Source: Corallococcus coralloides DSM 2259
Lineage (GTDB): Bacteria; Myxococcota; Myxococcia; Myxococcales; Myxococcaceae
Assembly: GCF_000255295.1 (NCBI RefSeq)
Contig: NC_017030.1
Location: forward strand, 4,154,001-4,218,000
DNA length: 64,000 nucleotides
Direction: 5' to 3'
In this document: in pieces, positions 40,883-50,671 of the stretch
Numbering within the stretch: position 1 is the first letter of the stretch
Layout of the letters: each line of letters opens with the position of its first letter
Translations under genes and position numbers: made by a program
Notes under the pieces: model-generated
What the model was told of the DNA's origin: nothing
The model's input: only the letters and a program-made list of their open reading frames with translations
The model's database searches: none

Positions 40883-43621
40883 TCAGAAGCTTCCTTTCAC
40901 GCCCACCACGGGGAGGATGGGGATGCCGGGCACCTCGTACTCGCGGCGCTGCCGGTAGTCGTTGAAGGTGAACTCGACGTTCTCCGCGTTGTAGAGGTTC
41001 TGCACGTCGATGTAGGCCCCCAGCGTCCAGCTCTGGAACTGCCAGCTCTTGTCCAGCCGCACGTCGAGCTGGTGGAACCCCCCCATGCGCGCCGAGGCGT
41101 AGGGACCGTACATGCCGGTGAAGCGGTTTCTGTCCACCTGGTACTGGTCGAACGTGTGGTTGAGCGGCGTCGTGGGGCGGCCGGTGGTGTAGCGGAAGCG
41201 CCCGCCCAGCTCCCAGCCGTTGCCCAGCACGTAGCTGCTCACCAGCGTGAGGATGTGCGTCTGGTCGAAGGGGCTGAGGCCATACGCCGTATCGTCGCCG
41301 GTGGGACCGAAGCCTCCACTGCCTTCGGGGATGGGGCCCGCGCGCCCGTCGAGCGACTTGCTGAAGGTGTACGACAACCAGCCGGACCACTTGTCCGTCG
41401 CGGACGCGCGCTGCTTCTTCACCATCACCTCCACGCCCAGCGCGCGGCCGATGCCGTCATTGGAGTACGGCACCTGGAACACGCTTCCGCCCGGCAGCGA
41501 GACGAGCTGTCCGGGCGCCACGATGTTGCTGAAGCGGCGGTTGAAGAAGCCCGTCACGTCGACGTTGAACACGTCGGTCAGCCGGTGCTCCACGCCGAGG
41601 CTGCTCTGGAACGCGCGCTGGTAGGCGAGGTCCGGGTTGCCGTACGGCAGGGGGATGAAGCGGAACGTCTCACCCGGCTGGCTGTAGAGGCCGAGCGAGC
41701 CCTTGAGCTGGGTGCGCTCGGTGGCGTTGAAGGCCACCCACAGGCGGGGATCCAACGCCACGTTCCGGGCGTCGCCCGCGCGCTGGTAGTTGGCGCGCAC
41801 GCCGGGCGTGAAGGTGAACCTGCCCACCTTCAGGTCCGCCTCCACGAAGAGTGCGCCGTCGAAGGAGCCAAGGCCGATGTGCTCCACCAGCAGCTCGCCC
41901 ACGGACTCGGCGCCGGGGAAGGCCACGTACTCGAAGTTCTCCGGCGCGGGGAACTCCACGTCGAAGGACTGGTGCTCGTAGACGAGGTCCAGGCCGGTGC
42001 GCACGGTGACGTTGGAGGACAGCTCCAGGCCCAGCACCTCGCGCGCGCCCACCGTGTAGCCCACGCCGTCCTGCTTCGCGGCGCCGAAGCTGAAGCTGGT
42101 GCCGTCGTAGCCCACGTACGGCGTGAAGACGGACGTGAGCGCGCCCTTGCGGTACGTCCAGTCGCCCTTGATGCGGTGGAAGAGGGTGTGCGTGTCCACC
42201 GTCAGGTCGCGCTCGGTCTCCGGGCCTCCCGTCACCAGGCGCAGCTGGTCATCACTGCCGAAGGCCATGACGTAGCCGGTGCTGCGCGCGCCGCCCGCCA
42301 GGGCCTGGGCCTCCTCCTCCGAACGGGCCCCGCGCTTCGCACCGAAGTCCACGCGCAGCTGGTAGTCCCAGTACTTGGGGACCACGGACAGGGTGCTGCC
42401 CTCGCTCTTGGGGAGGACGGCGGGGAGGATCGTGTCGATGTACGAGCGCCGCGCGGCGGCGGCCACGCTGATGCCGTCCGTCACGGGCGCTTCCAGGAAG
42501 AAGCCCGCGTCCAGCAGGTCCACCTTCACCGAGCCATGGAACGTGTCGGCGGCGCCCTTGCGCGTGCCGACCTCCACGATGCCGCCCACCGCGCGGCCGT
42601 ACTGGCTGCCATAGCCGCCCGGGAAGAAGTCGAGCTGGTCGATGAACTCGGCGTTCACCACCGAAGGGCCGCCGAGCAGGTGGAAGAGGAGGGGGATGCC
42701 GACCCCGTCCATCATCGTCGCCGTCTGGCCGGGGTTGGAGCCGCGCACCAGCAGCTGGCCGGAGATGAAGGGCGCACGCGCCACGCCCGGCAGGGTCTGG
42801 ATGACGCGGATGGGGTCGCCGAAGGTGCCCGGCGTGCGCTGCGCCTCCTGGCGCGTGATGGTCCGGCGCACGACCTCCTTCTTCGGCCGGTCGGAGCGCA
42901 CGACGGTCTCCAGCGCGCCGCCGGTGGGGGCGAGGAAGAAGTTCACCTCCGTCGTCTCGTCCTCCTGGAGCTGCTCCTTCGTCTGGTAGAGCTGGTAGCC
43001 GGACGCCACCACGCGCACCGCGCACTCGCCAGGGACCACATCGAGGGAGAAGCGGCCGTCCTCGTCGGAGATGGCCTCGGGCGCCTCCGGGTCGTCACCG
43101 CAGCGCACGGTGGCGCCGGCCACGCGCGACCGGCTGCCGCGCGAAATCAGCTGGCCCTTGAGCGTGGCCTTCCGCGCCACCGGGGCCTGCTCCGGTCCGG
43201 GGGCCTCCTCCGGAGGGGCGTTGAGGGTGAAGTGGTAGATGTATTCCACCTGCACCGGCGCGGGCACGCCGTCCACCTCCGCGGGCGAGAAGCGGAACTG
43301 GCGCACCGCCGCGATGGCCGCCTCGTCGAAGCCATGGCCCGCGGGCTCCGTGGGCAACACGTCCGACACGGAGCCGTCCGCGGCGATGGTGATGATGAGG
43401 CGCACGGAGGCGGTGATGCCCTCGGCGAGCGCTTCGGGAGGGTAGGGGGCCTCCACCTGCTGCAACAGCTCCGGAGGCTTGGTGATGACCGGCTGGGCCT
43501 GCGCGGGCGGGGCCGCTTCCGCGGGCGGCGCGCCGTCCTGCGGTGCCTGTGCCAGCGCCGGGGGCGTCAGCAGGAGCGAGGCCGCGGCGAGCGCGCTTCG
43601 GGCGTTCAGGTTGGGGAACAT
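40883..43621 (-). CDS. TonB-dependent receptor with N-terminal TonB C-terminal domain
   Basis: A 912-residue outer-membrane protein. A signal peptide (LAAASLLLTPPALAQA) precedes a Pro/Ala-rich stretch and a TonB C-terminal domain (about 47-137; PPELLQQVEAPYPPEAL, VSDVLPTEPAGHGFDEA). A carboxypeptidase regulatory-like beta-sandwich (about 150-220) follows, then the plug (about 250-355; GTFGDPIRVIQTLPGV, QLLVRGSNPGQT). The barrel runs to the C-terminal Phe needed for outer-membrane insertion. Fusing a TonB domain onto the receptor is unusual outside myxobacteria; it could let the protein contact its neighbours or self-regulate. The substrate is unknown. It is the first gene of an operon with the lipoprotein at 39958-40881. 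Confidence 0.92.
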   Translation of the reverse strand: MFPNLNARSALAAASLLLTPPALAQAPQDGAPPAEAAPPAQAQPVITKPPELLQQVEAPYPPEALAEGITASVRLIITIAADGSVSDVLPTEPAGHGFDEAAIAAVRQFRFSPAEVDGVPAPVQVEYIYHFTLNAPPEEAPGPEQAPVARKATLKGQLISRGSRSRVAGATVRCGDDPEAPEAISDEDGRFSLDVVPGECAVRVVASGYQLYQTKEQLQEDETTEVNFFLAPTGGALETVVRSDRPKKEVVRRTITRQEAQRTPGTFGDPIRVIQTLPGVARAPFISGQLLVRGSNPGQTATMMDGVGIPLLFHLLGGPSVVNAEFIDQLDFFPGGYGSQYGRAVGGIVEVGTRKGAADTFHGSVKVDLLDAGFFLEAPVTDGISVAAAARRSYIDTILPAVLPKSEGSTLSVVPKYWDYQLRVDFGAKRGARSEEEAQALAGGARSTGYVMAFGSDDQLRLVTGGPETERDLTVDTHTLFHRIKGDWTYRKGALTSVFTPYVGYDGTSFSFGAAKQDGVGYTVGAREVLGLELSSNVTVRTGLDLVYEHQSFDVEFPAPENFEYVAFPGAESVGELLVEHIGLGSFDGALFVEADLKVGRFTFTPGVRANYQRAGDARNVALDPRLWVAFNATERTQLKGSLGLYSQPGETFRFIPLPYGNPDLAYQRAFQSSLGVEHRLTDVFNVDVTGFFNRRFSNIVAPGQLVSLPGGSVFQVPYSNDGIGRALGVEVMVKKQRASATDKWSGWLSYTFSKSLDGRAGPIPEGSGGFGPTGDDTAYGLSPFDQTHILTLVSSYVLGNGWELGGRFRYTTGRPTTPLNHTFDQYQVDRNRFTGMYGPYASARMGGFHQLDVRLDKSWQFQSWTLGAYIDVQNLYNAENVEFTFNDYRQRREYEVPGIPILPVVGVKGSF

Positions 43622-43737
43622 GGGGCGCGGAGCATACGGGGATGCGGTCCCGGGTTCGACGTCCCATTGCAATCTTCCGGACGGAGGGTCTCTGTCCCGT
43701 TTGACTGGAGGTCCGACAAAGGGGGCAACACCAATCA

Positions 43738-44075
43738 ATGACCCTGCACGCTCCAATCCACTCTCGCGCAAGGCGGCTGGCTGCCCTCGTTGCGTTGACG
43801 CCATTGATTGCCTTCGGGGCGGGCGGCATCAAGAGCGCCCGGGACCGGGGAGCGATCGTGATTGTCTCCGCGGGCAACGACAACGTGGACGCAGCCAATA
43901 CCATGCCGGCCAACTGCCCGGGTGTGGTCGCCGTTGCCTCCGTGAACGCATCGGGCACCCGGTCCTCGTTCTCGAACCACGGTCCGGTGGTGGCGCTCGC
44001 GGCGCCCGGAGAGCAGATCCTGTCGACGTACAACACGGGAACCACCACTCCGGCGAGCGACGCGTATGCCTGGGG
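43738..44075 (+). pseudogene. Deletion remnant of a subtilisin-like (S8) protease
   Basis: The frame begins with a signal peptide (RRLAALVALTPLIAFGAGG). It then jumps directly into the middle of an S8 protease: IKSARDRGAIVIVSAGNDN, then CPGVVAVASVNASGTRSSFS, HGPVVALAAPGEQIL. The oxyanion Asn of AGND is present. The catalytic Asp and His blocks that should come before it are missing, and so is the GTSMA serine block after it. Beyond about 44075 the reading becomes unrelated. It is therefore a double deletion product, and it cannot be an active enzyme. It diverges from the receptor gene. The intact protease may exist elsewhere in the genome. Confidence 0.75.
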
Positions 44076-44122
44076 ACGCGGACCGCGTAGAGATCAGACA
44101 TCCCACGAGGAGACCGCGTGCA

Positions 44123-44144
44123 CCGGGGGCCGCGTCGCCCCCGG
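44123..44144. terminator. Strong GC hairpin between two decayed genes
   Basis: CCGGGGGC (44123-44130) pairs perfectly with GCCCCCGG (44137-44144) around a six-base loop. It lies between the subtilase remnant (+) and the frameshifted gene (-). It may be an old terminator of either. Confidence 0.5.
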
Positions 44145-44168
44145 CGTGTGGAGAGGAGGCGGGGCGCT

Positions 44169-44640
44169 CTATTCGAGGTCCATGTCCTCGGCCATGGAGG
44201 GCCGCTCGGGGGGCTGCGGCTTTGACGGACGGCCCCGGGCCGGCTGGCGGTCGCTGTCGACTTCATCGGCGTCGCCTTCGAGCAGCGCCTGCACCTGCTC
44301 CTTCTCCGAGCCGTGGGTGAAGTGCTTCATCAGGTCAACGCCGTTGTTCGGGTCCGCCCATCTTGAGCACCGACATCTTGGAGGACGTCATGCGCTCCTT
44401 CTCCACGGCCGTGCGCAGCTTCTGGATCTGGGCGGCGTCCATGCCCAGGGGCCTGGAGGGCGCCGGTGCGGACGGCGTCGGCGCGTTCGCGGTGGCCGGA
44501 GGAGCGGACGGAGCGGGGCGCGCCGGAGCGGACGCGTTCAATCACTGCCGTGAGCAGACGCCGCACCTTGATCTCGGCGAAGTACATGAGGAACCCCTGG
44601 GCGGTGATGAACACATCCCCATGCTTGAATTGTAAAGCGT
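44169..44640 (-). pseudogene. Gene broken by two frameshifts, family unknown
   Basis: Three consecutive minus-strand segments in three different frames all show host-like codon use and protein-like sequence. The first is VFITAQGFLMYFAEIKVRRL into LLTAVIERV (about 44625-44530). The second is a Pro/Ala-rich linker followed by MDAAQIQKLRTAVEKERMTS (about 44540-44355). The third is DLMKHFTHGSEKEQVQALLE to a stop at 44169. The second join can be repaired by deleting one G in a GGGCGG run near 44355. The repaired product would be about 155 residues. I do not recognise it. Sequencing error is an alternative to true decay, though the neighbouring subtilase remnant favours decay. Confidence 0.55.
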
Positions 44641-44725
44641 GTCTCCGCATTCTCGCCGGGATCGACTTGCATTCCAGGTGGCCAGGGGAGCAACGTGAAC
44701 GCCTCACCCCGATGGGAGGCATCAG

Positions 44726-45037
44726 ATGCGCAAGCTTTTGCGGTTCCTGCTGGCCACCTCCGCCGTCCTCACACTCGCCCCAATCGCCTCAGCCCGTGCG
44801 GAATCATGTGAGACCGCATGTACCTGTGCGACTCCCTGCGGCACGTCCTGCACCCATGATCAGGGCGGGTGGATCACGTGTGACCGGTGGGGAGGAGATT
44901 GCATCGGCCGCTGCTTCAAGCCTGAACCCACACCTTCGGTGGCCACCCGCGACGAAGAGCCGCGGGACGAAGCATCCGGCCAGGTCTGCAGTGAGGAACA
45001 CCCGGAGCAGGAAGGCTCCGCCTCCATCAAGAGCTGA
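44726..45037 (+). CDS. Secreted cysteine-rich small protein
   Basis: A 103-residue protein with a signal peptide ending near ASARAES. Eight cysteines are packed into the next 40 residues (SCETACTCATPCGTSC, ITCDRWGGDCIGRCF), and one more lies near the end, so disulfides are expected. The C-terminal third is acidic and probably unstructured (TRDEEPRDEASGQ, EEHPEQEGSAS). GGGAGG is six bases before the ATG, an excellent ribosome site. It may be a small toxin, inhibitor or structural protein; nothing in the sequence decides this. An inverted repeat follows directly. Confidence 0.75.
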   Translation: MRKLLRFLLATSAVLTLAPIASARAESCETACTCATPCGTSCTHDQGGWITCDRWGGDCIGRCFKPEPTPSVATRDEEPRDEASGQVCSEEHPEQEGSASIKS

Positions 45038-45056
45038 GCCCCGCAGCGCCTCAACG

Positions 45057-45080
45057 CCCGGTGCAAGGCCTTGCGCCGGG
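45057..45080. terminator. Near-perfect 24-bp palindrome at convergent junction
   Basis: CCCGGTGCAAGG (45057-45068) is followed at once by CCTTGCGCCGGG (45069-45080), a 12-bp inverted repeat with one G-T wobble. It separates two convergent genes (44726-45037 and 45094-45567). It may terminate both, or act as a REP-like element. Confidence 0.55.
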
Positions 45081-45093
45081 CCGCGAGCGCGCC

Positions 45094-45567
45094 TCAATTC
45101 CGCTGGGAGACAGGCCGTGCCCAGAGCACATCCCAGGTCCATTCCGGGAAGGTCTGCCTGGGCGTGGTGAGCCGCGCCCGCACCTGGGAGGCGGCGACCT
45201 GGGCGCCCTGTCGTCGCGCCTCGTCGAACAGCTGGGTGCGCAGGCCGTGCCCATCCACGTCGCTCGCGAACAGCAGGCCTGACTCCCCCACGGGCTCGGG
45301 TGGGGAGAGGGCGGGCTCGGCAGGCTGGAGCCCCCAGGCCTCCAGGACGTCCGGATACACCTCGTCCAGGTCCACCAGTTCGACACGGACGCCCCGGGCC
45401 CCACACGGACAATCCCAGCCAATGCCGCCCTCCAGCAGGCCCGATGCAAGCGTCCGTCCTCGCGCGGGTGCGCCGCACAGGCCACACGTCACCGGCGCCA
45501 CGTCGCCCACCCGCTGGCCCTGTTCATCGAAGAGGAGGTGGAGCACTTCCGTGGGTTCGGTCTTCAT
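45094..45567 (-). CDS. Hypothetical zinc-ribbon-like protein
   Basis: A 157-residue cytoplasmic protein. The N-terminal 70 residues hold a CGLCGAP pair and a CPCGARG pair separated by about 24 residues, consistent with a zinc ribbon. After it come a Pro-rich spacer and a helix with DVDGHGLRTQLFDEARRQGA. The family is unknown to me. Zinc binding is inferred from the four cysteines. No regulator or enzyme motif is visible. It is convergent with the cysteine-rich gene and lies ten bases after a minus-strand gene (45578-46078), so it may be co-transcribed with it. Confidence 0.7.
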   Translation of the reverse strand: MKTEPTEVLHLLFDEQGQRVGDVAPVTCGLCGAPARGRTLASGLLEGGIGWDCPCGARGVRVELVDLDEVYPDVLEAWGLQPAEPALSPPEPVGESGLLFASDVDGHGLRTQLFDEARRQGAQVAASQVRARLTTPRQTFPEWTWDVLWARPVSQRN

Positions 45568-45577
45568 GGGGGCACGA

Positions 45578-46078
45578 TCAGAGCATGGGGGAGGAAGGCT
45601 TCTTGAGGGTCAGCGTGAGACCGATTTCCCGGCCATACGGGAGGCGGCCCGACAGGTCCCGCCCGTCCTGGAAGGGGAGGCTGAAGCGGACGCCCACGGA
45701 GCCGTAGACGAAGCCGAGGAAGGGCGCCAGGTGGAGCGACGTCGTGGGCCGGTGGGCCGCCGTCCCTGTCTCGTGGGCCACGCCGGTCTCCAGCCCGAAG
45801 ATCAGGAAGGTGCCCTGGACTCCACCACACAGCCGCGCGTGGTCGCCGTCCATCCACTGCCCCTGCCCGAAGACGCCCACGGCGCCCGACCTGAAGGAGC
45901 GTGTGCTGTTGTTGTGCATCGCCACGTTGATCGTGGACTCCAGGCCCACGCCCCAGGCGGTGTCCTCCTGGCGGCGGCTCACGCTCAGCAGGGGGCCCAC
46001 CGTGAACCAGGGTTGCGGCGAGCCGTCGTCAGTCGACGCGGCTGGGACAGCCAGGGCGAGCAGGGCAAGGGCGTTCAT
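45578..46078 (-). CDS. Small secreted, beta-barrel-like protein
   Basis: A 166-residue protein with a signal peptide (LALLALAVPAASTDD). The mature part is a series of short strands rich in Gly and aromatic residues (WFTVGPLLSVSRR, WGVGLESTINVAMH, SGAVGVFGQGQWMDG, GTFLIFGLETGVAHE, LHLAPFLGFVYGSVGVRFSLPF, IGLTLTLKK). This suits a small outer-membrane barrel of about eight strands. No family name can be given. ATG 46078 is chosen because it gives a proper signal peptide; the longer frame to 46177 overlaps the divergent gene. Confidence 0.68.
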   Translation of the reverse strand: MNALALLALAVPAASTDDGSPQPWFTVGPLLSVSRRQEDTAWGVGLESTINVAMHNNSTRSFRSGAVGVFGQGQWMDGDHARLCGGVQGTFLIFGLETGVAHETGTAAHRPTTSLHLAPFLGFVYGSVGVRFSLPFQDGRDLSGRLPYGREIGLTLTLKKPSSPML

Positions 46079-46164
46079 CGCGCCAGGATACGCGGGAGGC
46101 GCCCCATCGCCGGGGTTCCCTCCAGACACTGTCCATGCAGGGGGATGCGTTACGCTCCTTCCCC

Positions 46165-46743
46165 ATGGCTCCCTCACCCTTCCAGGCGGAGTTCCGCGTC
46201 CTCATCGGTCCGGACTGGGTGCCGCTTCCGTTCCTGGAAGGGCTGGAGGCCGAAGCGGTGGACATGTACCTCCGTCGCGCGCCCGTGACCTGTTGCAGCT
46301 TCCAGGGCGGATTCTTCATCGACGTGGGCGGCCAGCCCTTCAGTGATGACGGCTCGGTGGACGAGCTCTGGATGACCTGGAGCTGGTTCTTCGCGCTGAA
46401 GGCGCTGCTCGATGGCGCGGCGGAGACGGGCGTCCACCCGTGGGAGGAGTCGCACATGCGGCTCTGGCGCCAGGGGGACGTCCTGAGCATGGAGGACCGG
46501 AGCGCCTCGGAGAAACCCATCACGCCCCGGGTCGAAGTGGCGTTTCTTCACTTTGCTCAATCCCTGGCGAGGCAGGGGCTTGCCTTCCTCGCGTGGGCGG
46601 AGCGCGTGCTCGCGGCGCTCGAAGCGCGGGAGCCTCCGGTGCCGGAGGCCCTCAAGACGGAGTTCAGCCGGGCCCTGAGGCTTCCCCGTGGCGTCCTGGA
46701 AGAGGTCGCCTCCCGGGTGGGCGTGACGGCTAGCGGGGGATGA
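46165..46743 (+). CDS. Hypothetical protein, 192 residues
   Basis: A cytoplasmic protein that I do not recognise. The N-terminal part (VLIGPDWVPLPFLEGLEAE, VTCCSFQGGFFIDVGG) suggests a small alpha/beta fold with aromatic residues. The middle is helix and Trp-rich (ELWMTWSWFFALKALLDG), and the C-terminus is helical (AFLAWAERVLAALEA). It overlaps the convergent methyltransferase gene by 14 bases at their stops, so the two transcripts are antisense at their ends. Start ATG 46165 lies after a C-rich leader and has no clear ribosome site. Its neighbour on the left is divergent. Confidence 0.68.
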   Translation: MAPSPFQAEFRVLIGPDWVPLPFLEGLEAEAVDMYLRRAPVTCCSFQGGFFIDVGGQPFSDDGSVDELWMTWSWFFALKALLDGAAETGVHPWEESHMRLWRQGDVLSMEDRSASEKPITPRVEVAFLHFAQSLARQGLAFLAWAERVLAALEAREPPVPEALKTEFSRALRLPRGVLEEVASRVGVTASGG

Positions 46744-47482
46744 GGATCACGTCCTCATCCTGTTCCAGCCGGTACGTTCCGTCAGGCTGCTGGCAGCGCT
46801 CGGCATGCGCGCGGATTCGCGCATCGAGCCTCGCCGCCTCGTCCGGGTTCAGGGCCGCCAGCTGCGCGGCCGTGTAACAACCCTCCAGCACGAGGAAGCG
46901 GCAGAGCGTGTACATCTCCTCGAAGGTCTGCGCGGCGAACCCGCTCATCGTCGCGAGGGTCTCGTGGGGCAGGTGCTTCCGCTGGATTTCGGCGACGACC
47001 TCCTCGCTGAAATGCAGGGTGTCGGAGAACTCCCGGCACATCGCATGGGTCGGCCCTCGGGCCGCGGCCATCACAATCAGACAGCTCCCGCCGGGCCGAA
47101 CGAAGCCGAGCAGTCTGTCAATGAAGCCGCCCCATTCGGAGACAGGCACGTGGTACAGGACGTGCGAGCAGACGACCAGGTCATATCTGTCATTGGAGGC
47201 GAACCGCTCCAGGGAGACCGGGAGGACCTTCGCCTTCTCATGATGGAAGCCGGAGCTCTGCTCGGGATGGGGTTCGAGCAGGGTGAGCGAGTCGAAATGC
47301 GGAGCGAGCCGTTCCGCGACCTTGCCCGCCCCCGCTCCGACATCCAGCAGGGTGGGGTGCTCGGGGAGGCCTGGGAACAGCCGCTCCGTGACGATCTGGT
47401 GGATGTTCGTCGGATGCCTTGCGGACGCCGCGAGAATGCGGAACGCCGTGGCGTACTCCTGCGGTGACATCGTGATGGCCAT
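46730..47482 (-). CDS. Class I SAM-dependent methyltransferase
   Basis: A 250-residue methyltransferase with motif I LLDVGAGAGKVAERL at about 45-59, the acidic strand-2 end LTLLEPHPEQ, and LVVCSHVLYHVP, which is typical of Methyltransf_25-like enzymes. The N-terminal cap (SPQEYATAFRILAASARH) carries the substrate-binding helices. The acceptor is unknown. It lies some 54 bases downstream of the UvrA-like gene and in the same direction, so it could share its transcript. The stop overlaps the convergent hypothetical gene by 14 bases. A link to the NRPS-PKS product is possible but unproven. Confidence 0.88.
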   Translation of the reverse strand: MAITMSPQEYATAFRILAASARHPTNIHQIVTERLFPGLPEHPTLLDVGAGAGKVAERLAPHFDSLTLLEPHPEQSSGFHHEKAKVLPVSLERFASNDRYDLVVCSHVLYHVPVSEWGGFIDRLLGFVRPGGSCLIVMAAARGPTHAMCREFSDTLHFSEEVVAEIQRKHLPHETLATMSGFAAQTFEEMYTLCRFLVLEGCYTAAQLAALNPDEAARLDARIRAHAERCQQPDGTYRLEQDEDVILIPR

Positions 47483-47536
47483 GATTCTCCCCGGTGTCGG
47501 GATGACTGCCGGGGAGAGGCTACCATTCCGTCGCGG

Positions 47537-49942
<2,406 letters not shown>

Positions 49943-50005
49943 GGGTCCATTTTCTCCAGCAGTTGTTCGAGGCGGTCGTGCGGGGAGACCGTAGTCGAGC
50001 CGACC

Positions 50006-50542
50006 CTATCTGTCCGCCACTGCCAGGACGAAGCGCGCGTAGCCCAGCTCCGCTGCGTTCTTCATCAGCTCCAGGTTCACCCACGCGACGATGTCCGCGA
50101 AGGGCCTTCCTTCCAGGGGCCAGCGGGTGCGCATCGACGCGTGCAGCTCGGAGTCGTCCAGGCCCATGACGGCGCTCCGCCACTGATCGTGCAGGCGCGC
50201 GATCCATGCCTGCACGCCCTCGGCGGTTCCGGGCCAGTGCACGTCCTCGCGCTTCAGTGAGCCGGTGCCGAACGAGTGGTCATGCACCATCGACCACCAG
50301 AAGCCCATGTGCCAGGTCAGCCAGGCGATGGACGCGGGGCCGATGTCATAGCCCTCGGACTCCGGCCACTCCGCGCGCCAGACGCCGTCCGGGCCTTGCT
50401 CCACGTGGAGGCCCTTCCGCGCAGGCCGCAGGAGGCACTCCTGCGTGGTGAGTCCATTGAGATGGTATTGGGTGAGCGCCCAGGCCGTGTCGAGCTGCGT
50501 CAGCAACACGCTTCGAAGGCTGCCGTTCTCCTGGGTTTCCAT
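50006..50542 (-). CDS. DinB-family protein
   Basis: A 178-residue four-helix-bundle protein of the DinB/YfiT type. The metal-binding histidines are expected in the bundle: LTQYHLNGL (helix 1), AWLTWHMGFWWSMVHDHSF (helix 2) and the DIVAWVNLELMKNAAELGY helix near the C-terminus. These proteins are metal-binding, and several are thiol-dependent transferases that use bacillithiol or mycothiol; most have unknown substrates. The gene lies 63 bases before the UvrA-like gene in the same direction. Its start faces the giant NRPS-PKS gene with a 129-base shared promoter region. Confidence 0.85.
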   Translation of the reverse strand: METQENGSLRSVLLTQLDTAWALTQYHLNGLTTQECLLRPARKGLHVEQGPDGVWRAEWPESEGYDIGPASIAWLTWHMGFWWSMVHDHSFGTGSLKREDVHWPGTAEGVQAWIARLHDQWRSAVMGLDDSELHASMRTRWPLEGRPFADIVAWVNLELMKNAAELGYARFVLAVADR

Positions 50543-50671
50543 TCAGCGAGCCTTCCATGGCGGAGCATGTGCCAGGAGCTTTCGTGACCCTCCTGGTTCT
50601 TGTGTTCACTTTCTAGCATTGCTAAGCCGGGCCCGCTTTTCGCTCTGCTGTTTGGGGATGGGGACCCGGAA

